This document shows, in pieces, positions 26,369-34,911 of a stretch of DNA of 64,000 bases (positions are counted from its first letter, which is position 1; every line of letters starts with the position of its first letter). The notes beneath the pieces are model-generated. The model was not told the DNA's origin. It searched no databases and saw only the letters and a list, made by a program, of their open reading frames with translations. This stretch comes from Parvivirga hydrogeniphila. Lineage in GTDB: Bacteria > Actinomycetota > Coriobacteriia > Anaerosomatales > Anaerosomataceae. A program made the translations under genes and the position numbers. Where the stretch lies: assembly GCF_023371205.1 (NCBI RefSeq), contig NZ_JAMCCO010000003.1, forward strand, positions 62,001 to 126,000, read 5' to 3'.

Positions 26369-27898
26369 ATGGTCTTCGTGTACATCATCGTCTCCCTCGT
26401 CCTCGGCGTGGCTATCGGCTACCTGGCTCACCGCTACTTCGTCTCCGACGCGATTGCGCGCTCCCGCGAATCCGCCGAACGGCTCCTCGAAGACGCGAAG
26501 CGCCAGGCCGAAACGGCCAAGAAGGAGATGCTCCTCGAGGCCAAGGACGAGATCTTCAAGATGAAGGCTCAGGCCGAGGAGGAGAGCAACGAGCGCCGCA
26601 AGGAGCTCGCCGCCCTTGAGAACCGCCTGATGAAGCGCGAGGAGGCCCTCGAGCGCCGCGCCGAGGCCCTCGACAAGCGCGAGCACCAGCTCTCCAGCAT
26701 GCAGGGCCAGGTCCAGAAGATGGAGAAGGACCTCCAGGAAGCCATCGCTCAGGAGCGCGAACGCCTCGAGGCCCTGGCAGGCATGACGACCGAGCAGGCA
26801 CGCCAAGTGCTCCTGGAGCGCATCCGCCAGGACGTGACGCACGACGCTGCGATGATCATCCGCGAGGCCGAGACCCGGGCCCGCGAGGAAGCCGAGCGCA
26901 AGGCGCGCAACATCGTGAGCATCGCGATCCAGCGTGTCGCAGCCGACCACACCGCTGAGTCGACAGTGTCCGTCGTGCACATCCCGTCCGATGACCTGAA
27001 GGGCAGGCTCATCGGACGCGAGGGCCGCAACATCCGCGCCTTCGAGCAGCTCACCGGCATCAACCTCATCATCGACGACACGCCCGAAGCCGTCATCCTG
27101 TCGTCGTTCGATCCAGTGCGTCGCGAGATCGGTCGCGTGACGCTCGAGGGACTCATCGCCGACGGTCGCATCCATCCCGCACGGATCGAAGAGATGTTCG
27201 CCAAGGCGACAGCGCTCGTCGAGCAGCAGGTCCGCGACGCTGGCGAGGCGGCCGCGCTCGAGGTCGGGATCCCGAACCTGCACGCAGACCTCGTGCGCAC
27301 GCTCGGGCGCCTCAAGTTCCGCACCTCGTACGGCCAGAACGTCCTCAAGCACTCGCTCGAGGTCGCGTACCTCGCAAGCGTCATCGCGAGCGAGCTCGGC
27401 GTGGACCCGAAGATCGCCAAGCGAGCCGGCCTCCTGCACGACATCGGCAAGGCGATCGACCACGAGATCGAAGGTCCGCACGCCACGATCGGAGCCGACC
27501 TCGCTCGACGCTTGGGCGAGTCTCCGGAAGTGGTCCACTGCATCGAAGCACACCACGCCGACGTGGAGCCGGCCACGGTGGAGGCCGTCATCGTCCAGGC
27601 CGCTGACGCTGTCTCGGCGTCACGTCCGGGCGCCCGCCGCGAGACGCTCGAGAGCTACATCAAGCGCCTCGAGAAGCTCGAGAAGATCGCTGAGTCCCAT
27701 AAGGGCGTGGAGAAGTCGTACGCGATGCAGGCGGGCCGGGAGATCCGCGTCATGGTCAAACCGGACGAGATCTCCGATGCCGAATCCACGGTGCTGGCTC
27801 GCGAGATCGCGAAGCAGATCGAAGAAGAGCTGCAGTACCCCGGCCAGATCAAGGTCATGGTCATCCGGGAGAGCCGGGCCGTCGAGTACGCGAAGTAG
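26369..27898 (+). CDS. rny: Ribonuclease Y
   Basis: 509 residues. RNase Y is a membrane-anchored endoribonuclease initiating mRNA decay. Seen: an N-terminal membrane segment (about 2-22, [17 protein letters not shown]), a long coiled coil (about 30-200), a KH domain ([19 protein letters not shown]) and an HD domain with [15 protein letters not shown] 26369 has GGAAGGAGGGG. The neighbours (recA upstream; spoVS and miaB downstream) match the Gram-positive recA-rny-spoVS-miaB arrangement. Confident. Confidence 0.96.
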   Translation: MVFVYIIVSLVLGVAIGYLAHRYFVSDAIARSRESAERLLEDAKRQAETAKKEMLLEAKDEIFKMKAQAEEESNERRKELAALENRLMKREEALERRAEALDKREHQLSSMQGQVQKMEKDLQEAIAQERERLEALAGMTTEQARQVLLERIRQDVTHDAAMIIREAETRAREEAERKARNIVSIAIQRVAADHTAESTVSVVHIPSDDLKGRLIGREGRNIRAFEQLTGINLIIDDTPEAVILSSFDPVRREIGRVTLEGLIADGRIHPARIEEMFAKATALVEQQVRDAGEAAALEVGIPNLHADLVRTLGRLKFRTSYGQNVLKHSLEVAYLASVIASELGVDPKIAKRAGLLHDIGKAIDHEIEGPHATIGADLARRLGESPEVVHCIEAHHADVEPATVEAVIVQAADAVSASRPGARRETLESYIKRLEKLEKIAESHKGVEKSYAMQAGREIRVMVKPDEISDAESTVLAREIAKQIEEELQYPGQIKVMVIRESRAVEYAK

Positions 27899-27913
27899 AA
27901 CGGTGCACGCGCG

Positions 27914-28993
27914 ATGAGCGACGATGCGGAGCGGCTCATAGAGTTCGTTTCGTCAGTCTCTGGAGACGCATACCTCAAAGTCGAGGAGACCTTGGGCGAC
28001 GGATTCGTCCGGCTCAAGGTCTCCGAGGCTGAGCGGCGGCAGGCCAAGCACGACATCCGCAGCGTCGAAGACGTCGTCGTCGAGCTCCTCCGCAACGCCC
28101 GCGACGCGCACGCGCAGCGCATCTTCGTCGCCACGACCCGCGAGGGGGACGAGCGACGCATGACGGTCATCGACGACGGCGTCGGCATCCCGGAGCATCT
28201 GCACGAGGCCGTCTTCGAGCCGCGCGTCACGAGCAAGCTCGAGACCATGGTCGTCGACCGCTGGGGGGTCCACGGCAGGGGCATGGCGCTGTTCTCGGTC
28301 CGCTCCAACGCACGCACCGCGCGCATCGCGTGCTCGGCGCCGCACAAAGGGTGCGCGATATCGGTCACAGCCGACCTGACGCATCTGCTCGAGCGCGCTG
28401 ATCAGTCCTCGTGGCCCGACGTCGAGCCTGACGAGGCTGGCAACCTGCACGTCGTCCGCGGCCCGCACAACATCGCTCGCCGCGTCACCGAGTTCTCGTG
28501 CGAGCACCCCGAGGTCGAGGTCTACCTGGGCTCGGTCGTCGAGATCGTCGCTACGCTCGCTTCTGTCGCGCGATCCGTGCTCGAGCCAAGCGACCTGCTG
28601 TTCTGCGATGATCCTTCCGCCGTCCCCATCTGGCAGCGTCCCGCCGTGTGCGCGGACGCCGAAGAGCTCGCCGAGGTGTGCTGCGACATCGGGCTGGAGA
28701 TCTCCGAGCGCTCCGCGCACCGCATCCTTGCTGGCGAGATCGACCCGCTGCCGTGCGTCTTGGACGCCGTCGCGCCACGGCCCCGAACGCCTGCGCAGGC
28801 GCGCCCTGACATCTACCGCGACCGCCGCTCTCTCAAGATCGCAGCGCACGACCTAGCGGCGTTCGCCGCCGAACTGGAGGAAGCCTTCGACGTCCTCGCG
28901 GAGCGGTACTACCTTCGCCTCAAAGGTGACCCGAAGGTGAAGGTCTTGGGCGACGAGATCCGGGTCCGCTTCCTCATCGAGAAGGACGAATAG
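27914..28993 (+). CDS. GHKL-family ATPase of unknown function
   Basis: 359 residues. An N-terminal HATPase_c (GHKL) fold is evident: N-box ELLRNARDAHA (about 57-67), G1 box VIDDGVGIP (about 86-94) and a G2-like GVHGRGMALFSVRS (about 117-130). The N-box E-x3-N-x2-DA spacing is closer to MutL/GyrB/Hsp90 than to histidine kinases. There is no phosphoacceptor His domain, receiver or membrane segment. The C-terminal ~180 residues match nothing I can name. It lies 15 bases after rny and before spoVS. Function unknown; a conformational ATPase acting on a nucleic acid or protein partner is inference. Confidence 0.75.
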   Translation: MSDDAERLIEFVSSVSGDAYLKVEETLGDGFVRLKVSEAERRQAKHDIRSVEDVVVELLRNARDAHAQRIFVATTREGDERRMTVIDDGVGIPEHLHEAVFEPRVTSKLETMVVDRWGVHGRGMALFSVRSNARTARIACSAPHKGCAISVTADLTHLLERADQSSWPDVEPDEAGNLHVVRGPHNIARRVTEFSCEHPEVEVYLGSVVEIVATLASVARSVLEPSDLLFCDDPSAVPIWQRPAVCADAEELAEVCCDIGLEISERSAHRILAGEIDPLPCVLDAVAPRPRTPAQARPDIYRDRRSLKIAAHDLAAFAAELEEAFDVLAERYYLRLKGDPKVKVLGDEIRVRFLIEKDE

Positions 28994-29022
28994 GACCGTG
29001 GCGGGCCTGCCCGGTCTGACGG

Positions 29023-29028
29023 TATACT
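29023..29028 (+). promoter_or_regulatory. Putative -10 box upstream of spoVS
   Basis: TATACT matches TATAAT at five of six positions, 89 bases before the spoVS start. No clear -35 at 17 bases. It suggests separate control of spoVS from rny. Confidence 0.35.
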
Positions 29029-29116
29029 CTATGTGCCCCAAGAACCAGTCGCCACGCTCGAACATCGCAGCCCACGCCGTAGCGAGACCATACGATCGAT
29101 GCAGCAGGAGGCGCAC

Positions 29117-29392
29117 GTGGAAGTCCTCAAGGTCTCCAGCAAGTCCAGCCCCAATTCCGTCGCAGGCGCGCTTGCGGGCGTCATCCGCGAACACGGAGCT
29201 GTCGAGATCCAAACCGTCGGTGCTGGCGCGCTGAACCAGGCGATCAAGGCCGTAGCCATCGCCCGAGGGTTCGTCGCTCCAATGGGCCAGGACCTCGTGT
29301 GCACGCCGGCGTTCGCCGACATCGAGATCAACGGCGAGGAGCGCACTGCGATCCGCCTCCTCGTCGAGCCGCGCGCAGCGCGTCACGGCTAG
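29117..29392 (+). CDS. spoVS: Stage V sporulation protein S (SpoVS/Alba-like)
   Basis: 91 residues, near the family's ~86. The sequence is very close to the classic form: VEVLKVSSKSSPNSVAGAL at the start, then GALNQAIKAVAIARGFVAP and DIEINGEERTAIRLLVEPR. GTG 29117 follows AGGAGG; an ATG at 29099 would add six residues. SpoVS proteins are Alba-like nucleic-acid-binding dimers, needed for late sporulation in Bacillus but also found in non-sporulating phyla (established). No other sporulation gene is in the window, so the role here is open. Confidence 0.95.
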   Translation: MEVLKVSSKSSPNSVAGALAGVIREHGAVEIQTVGAGALNQAIKAVAIARGFVAPMGQDLVCTPAFADIEINGEERTAIRLLVEPRAARHG

Positions 29393-29407
29393 CGCTTCCG
29401 AACCGCG

Positions 29408-30253
29408 ATGGCGGTCGACCTGCACATACACAGCATCGCCTCCGACGGAGCATACGACGCCGCAACGCTCGTCCAGATGGGGGCATACGCCGGGCTTGTC
29501 GCGATGGCGATCGCCGACCACGACAGCGTCGGTTCGGTTGCTGCGGCGCGCGCAGAAGCGAAGCGGCGAGGCGGTCTGCGCGTCCTCCCAGCAGTGGAGC
29601 TCTCCGCGCGCGCGGACGACGGCCGTTCGGTGCACGTGCTCGGGTACTGCATCGACCCGCACTCGGGCTCGCTCCAGCGGTTCTTGTCGGACCAGCGCGC
29701 GGAGCGCGTGCGGCGAGCGGAACGCATGGTCGCCTCGCTCGCATCGGCGGGCTTTCCAATCTCGATGGACGCCGTGCTCGCGCACGCGAACGGAGGGTCC
29801 GTGGGGCGCACCCACGTGGCGCTCGCGCTGGTCGACAACGGCGCTGTCCCGTCCGTAGGCGCTGCCTTCACCGAGCTCATCGGGCGCGGGCGGCCGCACT
29901 ACGTGCCGAAAGACGTCCCCGATGCCGCCGCCGTCATCGACCTCGTGCACGAAGCGGGAGGCCTCGCAGTCATCGCGCACCCTGCGGTGAGCGGCGTGCT
30001 CGACCTCATCGACACCCTCATCGCCGCCGGCCTCGACGGCATCGAAGCATACCACGCGCAGCACACCCATGAGCAGCGCCTCGCGCTCGCTCGGCTCGCG
30101 ATGGACCGCGGCCTCGTCGCGACGGGCGGCTCGGACTTCCACGGCCACCCCGGTGACACGGCGCGCCTCGGCGCAGGAGACGCCCCCGACACCGTCATCG
30201 CCGAGATCGTGGCGCGAGCCGAGTCACGAGCCTGCCACGACCAGGGAGTGTGA
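29408..30253 (+). CDS. PHP-domain phosphoesterase
   Basis: 281 residues. PHP metal-binding motifs are seen: DLHIHSIASDG (about 4-14), IADHDSV, PAVELSA, VIAHPAV and GGSDFHG. The length and order match the stand-alone PHP family that includes RNase AM/YciV and 3',5'-nucleotide bisphosphate phosphatases. ATG 29408 lies 15 bases after spoVS. The precise substrate is unknown; nucleotide or 5' RNA end hydrolysis is plausible given the RNA-related surroundings. Confidence 0.85.
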   Translation: MAVDLHIHSIASDGAYDAATLVQMGAYAGLVAMAIADHDSVGSVAAARAEAKRRGGLRVLPAVELSARADDGRSVHVLGYCIDPHSGSLQRFLSDQRAERVRRAERMVASLASAGFPISMDAVLAHANGGSVGRTHVALALVDNGAVPSVGAAFTELIGRGRPHYVPKDVPDAAAVIDLVHEAGGLAVIAHPAVSGVLDLIDTLIAAGLDGIEAYHAQHTHEQRLALARLAMDRGLVATGGSDFHGHPGDTARLGAGDAPDTVIAEIVARAESRACHDQGV

Positions 30254-30256
30254 GCT

Positions 30257-31597
30257 GTGCAGACCTACCACATCGTGACGTTCGGCTGCCAGATGAACAA
30301 GCACGACTCTGAGCACATCGCCGGGCTGCTCGAGTCCGAGCTCGGCCTCGAACCCGTCGACGACCTGCGCCGCGCTGACGTCATCGTCTTCAACACCTGC
30401 GCCGTCCGCGAGGGCGCCGAGGAGCGCCTCCGCGGCCAGGTCGCGACCCTCAAACCGCTCAAGGCCGCGAACCCGGACCTCGTCATCGCCGTCGGCGGCT
30501 GCGTTGCGCAGCACGAGAAGGAGCGCCTCTTCGCGCTCCTCCCGCACGTCGACGTCGTCTTCGGCACCCACAATGTCGCGGAGATCGCGGACCTTGTCCG
30601 GCGCGCGGCGGACTCGCGCGGGCGCGTGGCGGCCGTGCCGGACTCGCAGAGGCGCGACCTCGAGGCAACGCCGTCGATCCGTGAGACCCGCTGGCACGCG
30701 TGGCTTCCCATCGCAGTCGGATGCGACAACTTCTGTTCGTACTGCATCGTGCCGCACACGAGAGGACGTGAGCGCTCCCGGCCGTTCGAGGACGTCGTGG
30801 CCGAAGCGGAGCGCCTCGTGAACGATGGGGTCGTCGAGATCACGCTCCTCGGTCAGAACGTGAACTCGTACGGTCGCGACCTCTACGGCACGCCGCGCTT
30901 CGCGGAGGTCCTGCGGGCCGTGGCGCGCACCGGCGTCGCGCGCGTCCGCTTCGTCACGAGCCACCCGAAAGACCTCTCGGACGAGACCCTCGCCGCCATC
31001 GCTGAAGAGCCTGCCGTGTGCGAGTACCTGCACCTGCCTGCGCAGAGCGGCTCGACGCGCGTCCTGACGGCGATGAATCGCCGCTACACGAAAGAGCAGT
31101 ACCTTGAAGCCGTGGAGCGGGCGTACGCCGCGGTACCGGGACTCGCGCTCTCAGGCGACATCATCGTCGGGTTCCCGGGCGAAACCGACGAGGACTTCGA
31201 AGACACGCTCGACCTCGTCCGCCGCTGCCGCTACGACCAGCTCTTCACCTTCCTGTACTCGCCACGCCCCGGCACACGAGCAGCCACGATGGGAGACGAA
31301 GTCCCGCGCGATGTCGCCCAGGAGCGCTTCGACCGGCTCGTGAAGATCGTGCAGCGTACGGCGCTCGAGAAGAACCTCGCCCTCGTCGGCTCCACGGTGG
31401 AGGTCCTCGTCGAAGGCTCTTCGAAGCGCGACGCTGCGATGCTCGCTGGGCGCACGCGCACCAACAAGCTCGTCCACGCGCCTGTGCCCGACGACGCAGA
31501 CCCGGACCGTCTCGTCGGCACGCTCGTCCCCGTGGAGGTCACCGAAGCGCACGCCTGGCACCTCGTCGGCCGGGTCGCTGGGTATCAACACCGCTAG
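30257..31597 (+). CDS. miaB: tRNA-2-methylthio-N6-isopentenyladenosine37 synthase MiaB
   Basis: 446 residues. MiaB adds the methylthio group to i6A37 of tRNAs. N-terminal cluster cysteines lie in TFGCQMNKHDSE, NTCAVRE and GGCVAQHE; the radical-SAM motif is CDNFCSYC; a TRAM domain closes the C-terminus. FGCQMN distinguishes it from RimO. The GTG start is three bases after the PHP stop. miaA, the preceding enzyme of the pathway, is encoded two genes downstream. Confidence 0.95.
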   Translation: MQTYHIVTFGCQMNKHDSEHIAGLLESELGLEPVDDLRRADVIVFNTCAVREGAEERLRGQVATLKPLKAANPDLVIAVGGCVAQHEKERLFALLPHVDVVFGTHNVAEIADLVRRAADSRGRVAAVPDSQRRDLEATPSIRETRWHAWLPIAVGCDNFCSYCIVPHTRGRERSRPFEDVVAEAERLVNDGVVEITLLGQNVNSYGRDLYGTPRFAEVLRAVARTGVARVRFVTSHPKDLSDETLAAIAEEPAVCEYLHLPAQSGSTRVLTAMNRRYTKEQYLEAVERAYAAVPGLALSGDIIVGFPGETDEDFEDTLDLVRRCRYDQLFTFLYSPRPGTRAATMGDEVPRDVAQERFDRLVKIVQRTALEKNLALVGSTVEVLVEGSSKRDAAMLAGRTRTNKLVHAPVPDDADPDRLVGTLVPVEVTEAHAWHLVGRVAGYQHR

Positions 31598-31624
31598 GGA
31601 ACGCTCGTGCCGGAGGTGAGCACG

Positions 31625-32992
31625 ATGTCACGCAGGTTCTTCGGCGTCATCGCGCCGCATCCGCCGATCATGGTGCCCGAGGTCGGCGGAGCGGACGCGC
31701 GCGTCACCGAGGCCTCTGCTGCAGCGATGCGTGAAACCGCGCAGATGCTTCGGCGTTTCGACCCCGACGTGCTGGTGGTGATGTCCCCGCACGCTCCTGC
31801 GGTCTCCGACGCGTTCGTCGTGGAGACGTCCCCGCGCGTTGCGGGCTCGCTTGCGCAGTTCCGCGCACCGGAGGTCCGTATCGCCGCCCGTACCGACGAA
31901 GCGCTCGCGAGCGCCATCCTCGAAGACGCGTCAGACGCAGGCATCCCCGTGATCGACCGCGCAGGGTATCCGGCGCTGCATCCCGGCGTCCTCGACCACG
32001 GATACCTTGTGCCGATGAGTTTCCTCGATCCTGACGGCCGCTGTCCCGTGGTCGTGCTCTCGTTGTCGTGGCTTCCGCTTGCCGAGCACCGCCGGTTCGG
32101 GAACGTCATCGCTGAAGCGGCCGAACGCCTCGGTCGCCGGGCGGCCTTCGTCGCGAGCGGCGATTGCAGCCATCGCCTGACACCGAGCGCGCCTGCCGGA
32201 TACTCTCCCCGCGGCGCGGTGTTCGACGCGATGCTCGTCGATGCTCTCAAACACGGCCGCCTGGACGACCTCGCCAACACCGACCTCGCCTTTGCGGAGG
32301 AAGCAGGAGAGTGCGGGCTTCGCTCGTTCGTCACGCTCTCCGGCTTCGTGCCGAACGCGGCCACGCGCGTCCTCGCGTACGAGGGCCCGTGGGGCGTCGG
32401 CTACCTCACCGCGGTGGCGGGAGACGCCGCGCTCCTCGACGAGCTCGCCACGCCCGAGGCCGGCGTCCGCGGCGGGATGCCTGGCGACGAGGAGTCCCCG
32501 CCGGTGGCGCTCGCGCGTCGCGCCATCGAGTCGTACGTGCGCACGAGGCGCGTCATCGACCCGGGGCCAGCAGAGGGGCTCCTCGCGAAGCCTGCCGGGG
32601 CGTTCGTGAGCCTCCACCGCGGCCACGAGCTTCGCGGGTGCATCGGCACCATCGCCCCCACGGCGCCGACGCTCGCGCAAGAGATCGTCCACAACGCCAT
32701 CCAGGCCGCGACTGCTGATCCTCGCTTCCCGCCGCTTTCGCCTGAGGAGCTCGACGACCTGGAGATCTCCGTAGACGTTCTGCACGAGCCAGAGCCGTGC
32801 TCGTTTGCGGACCTCGACCCGAAGCGCTACGGAGTCATCGTGAGCGCCGACTGGCGTCGCGGGCTCCTCCTCCCGGACCTCGAGGGCGTCGACACGCCCG
32901 AGCAGCAGGTCGCGATCGCCATGCGCAAAGCCGGCATCGCGCCAGGCGAGCACGTCCGTCTCGAACGCTTCCAGGTGGACCGGTACCGGTGA
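31625..32992 (+). CDS. Fusion of LigB/Memo-like domain and AMMECR1 domain (AmmeMemoRadiSam components B-like and A)
   Basis: 455 residues. The N-terminal ~270 residues look like a class III extradiol-dioxygenase/Memo fold, with candidate metal-site histidines in [16 protein letters not shown] and SGDCSHRL. The C-terminal ~180 residues are an AMMECR1 domain, with [18 protein letters not shown] and [16 protein letters not shown] (LRGCIG is the conserved hexapeptide core). ATG 31625 follows GGAGG; GTG 31607 is an alternative. The third, radical-SAM member usually encoded with these families is not in the window. The biochemical function is not established; it sits between miaB and miaA. Confidence 0.82.
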   Translation: MSRRFFGVIAPHPPIMVPEVGGADARVTEASAAAMRETAQMLRRFDPDVLVVMSPHAPAVSDAFVVETSPRVAGSLAQFRAPEVRIAARTDEALASAILEDASDAGIPVIDRAGYPALHPGVLDHGYLVPMSFLDPDGRCPVVVLSLSWLPLAEHRRFGNVIAEAAERLGRRAAFVASGDCSHRLTPSAPAGYSPRGAVFDAMLVDALKHGRLDDLANTDLAFAEEAGECGLRSFVTLSGFVPNAATRVLAYEGPWGVGYLTAVAGDAALLDELATPEAGVRGGMPGDEESPPVALARRAIESYVRTRRVIDPGPAEGLLAKPAGAFVSLHRGHELRGCIGTIAPTAPTLAQEIVHNAIQAATADPRFPPLSPEELDDLEISVDVLHEPEPCSFADLDPKRYGVIVSADWRRGLLLPDLEGVDTPEQQVAIAMRKAGIAPGEHVRLERFQVDRYR

Positions 32993-33987
32993 TGGCAGGG
33001 ACTGCGGGGCGCCAGCGCATCCAACGCGTCATAGCGGTGGTCGGTCCGACCGGCGTCGGCAAGTCAGCGCTCGCCGAGTCTCTCGCTGAGCGCATCGGCG
33101 GCGAGGTCGTGAGCGCCGACTCGATGCAGGTCTATCGCGGGATGGACATCGGCACCGCGAAAGTGCCTCCGGCGGAGCGGCGCGTGCCGTACCACTGCAT
33201 CGACCTCGCCGATCCCGGGACGCCGTTTTCCGCCGCGATGTACCAGCAGTACGCCCGGCGAGCCATCGACGACATCGTGGCCCGCGGCCGGGTCCCCGTG
33301 CTGTGCGGCGGGACGGGCCTGTACGTCCGCGCTGCGCTCGACGACATGCGCTTCCCGTCCGGCGAGATCGCCTCGCCTGTGCGGGAAGAGATCGAGGCGC
33401 TCGCCGAACGCCTCGGCGCAGAAGGGCTGCACGCACACCTCGCACGCATCGACCCGGCCTCAGCCGCGCTCATCCACCCCAACAACGTCCGCCGGACGGT
33501 CCGCGCGCTCGAGATGGCCGCGCACGGGGTCTCATACGCGGAACAGGCGTCGCGGTTCTCCGTGCGGACGAGCGTCTACCCGACGGTGCTCATCGGCCTC
33601 GTGATGCGACGCGATCTCCTGTACGCCGCGATCGACGCGCGCGTTGACGCGATGCTCGAAGCGGGGCTCCTCGACGAGGTCCGGGCGCTGCTCGTGCGCG
33701 GCTACCGTGAAGCGCTCACCGCACGGCAGGCCATCGGCTACAAAGAGCTCGTGCCGGTGATCGAAAAGGGCGCTCCGCTCGACCAGGCCGTAGCGGCCAT
33801 CAGGCAGGCCACCCGTCGCTACGCGAAACGCCAGCTCACCTGGTTCCGCGCTGACCCCCGCATCCGCTGGATCGACGTCACCGGACGGTCGCCCGAAGAC
33901 GTGCGTGCCGACGCGCTTCGGCTGGTAGAATCAGCGGACACGCACGACACCGACGCCGAGGAGGAACGATGCGGCTCGAATTCGTGA
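32992..33987 (+). CDS. miaA: tRNA dimethylallyltransferase MiaA
   Basis: 331 residues. MiaA isopentenylates A37 of tRNAs reading U-starting codons, providing the substrate for MiaB. P-loop GPTGVGKS (about 19-26), VSADSMQVYRGMDIGTAK and GGTGLYVRA are diagnostic. ATG 32992 overlaps the upstream stop (TGATG). The 3' end overlaps dapF by 19 bases. Confident. Confidence 0.96.
   Translation: MAGTAGRQRIQRVIAVVGPTGVGKSALAESLAERIGGEVVSADSMQVYRGMDIGTAKVPPAERRVPYHCIDLADPGTPFSAAMYQQYARRAIDDIVARGRVPVLCGGTGLYVRAALDDMRFPSGEIASPVREEIEALAERLGAEGLHAHLARIDPASAALIHPNNVRRTVRALEMAAHGVSYAEQASRFSVRTSVYPTVLIGLVMRRDLLYAAIDARVDAMLEAGLLDEVRALLVRGYREALTARQAIGYKELVPVIEKGAPLDQAVAAIRQATRRYAKRQLTWFRADPRIRWIDVTGRSPEDVRADALRLVESADTHDTDAEEERCGSNS
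33923..33931 (+). promoter_or_regulatory. Putative extended -10 element for dapF inside miaA
   Basis: TGG followed by TAGAAT (five of six to consensus) lies 38 bases before the dapF ATG, within the miaA 3' coding region. It may add an internal promoter for dapF. No clear -35. Confidence 0.4.
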
Positions 33988-34829
33988 AGATGCACGGTAT
34001 CGGCAACGACTTCGTCGTGATCGACGATCTCGACGAGGGCCTGGACCTCGACCCGACCGCGGTGGAATGGATCTGCGACCGGCACTTCGGCGTCGGCGCA
34101 GACGGCCTCATCGTCGTGCGCCGCGCGATGCGCGCTGACGCAGACCTGTACATGCATTTCTTCAACGCCGACGGCTCGCTCGCCGAGATGTGCGGCAACG
34201 GCATCCGATGCCTGGTGAAACACGCCGTCGACACGGGCATCGTGCCCGCGGACGCGACACGCGTCGCCGTGGAGACGCTCGCGGGCGTGAAGCACGTCAC
34301 CTTCGAACGGGACGGTGCCGGCCGCATGACGGTCGCCACGGTCGACATGGGGGTCCCTGCGCTGGCGCCTGAAGACGTGCCGGTGGACCTGCCTGGGGAC
34401 ATGGTATACGACTGCCCGCTCGAGACGCCGCAGGGGACGGTCCGCATCACCGCCGTCGGGATGGGCAATCCGCACGCCGTGATCTGGGTCGACGACGTAG
34501 ACTCGGCGCCGGTCGACACCGTCGGCCCGGCCGTGGAGACGCACCCCGCGTTCCCGAAGCGCACGAACGTCGAGTTCGCCGAGCTGGTGGACGACTCGCG
34601 CATCCGCCTGCGCGTCTGGGAGCGGGGGGTCGGCGAGACGCTCGCGTGCGGCACGGGCGCGTGCGCGACGGTCGTGGCAGCGGTGCTGTCGTGCCGCACC
34701 GGCCGCTCCGCCACCGTCGAGCTGCCCGGCGGCGAGCTCGTCGTCCGCTGGCACGAGGACGACCGTGTGTATATGACCGGCCCAGCGACCACCGTCTTTT
34801 CTGGCGCGATCGACATAGCCGAAGAGTGA
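33969..34829 (+). CDS. dapF: Diaminopimelate epimerase
   Basis: 286 residues. DapF converts LL-DAP to meso-DAP for peptidoglycan and lysine. The two catalytic cysteines are in AEMCGNGIRC (about 73-82) and LACGTGACAT. The start MRLEFVKMHGIGNDFVV is typical; GAGGAAC precedes the ATG. It overlaps miaA and is followed by dapL, the enzyme making its substrate. Confidence 0.96.
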   Translation: MRLEFVKMHGIGNDFVVIDDLDEGLDLDPTAVEWICDRHFGVGADGLIVVRRAMRADADLYMHFFNADGSLAEMCGNGIRCLVKHAVDTGIVPADATRVAVETLAGVKHVTFERDGAGRMTVATVDMGVPALAPEDVPVDLPGDMVYDCPLETPQGTVRITAVGMGNPHAVIWVDDVDSAPVDTVGPAVETHPAFPKRTNVEFAELVDDSRIRLRVWERGVGETLACGTGACATVVAAVLSCRTGRSATVELPGGELVVRWHEDDRVYMTGPATTVFSGAIDIAEE

Positions 34830-34837
34830 GCGGGTTC

Positions 34838-34846
34838 TGCTACCAT
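34838..34846 (+). promoter_or_regulatory. Putative extended -10 element for dapL
   Basis: TGC followed by TACCAT, 66 bases before the dapL GTG and directly after the dapF stop. It belongs to the TGnTA series seen at several unit heads. Confidence 0.45.
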
Positions 34847-34911
34847 TACGCGCAACCCGGCTTCGACCGACCGAACGCGCCGATGCGAGCAACGAAGGAG
34901 ATGTCACGCCC

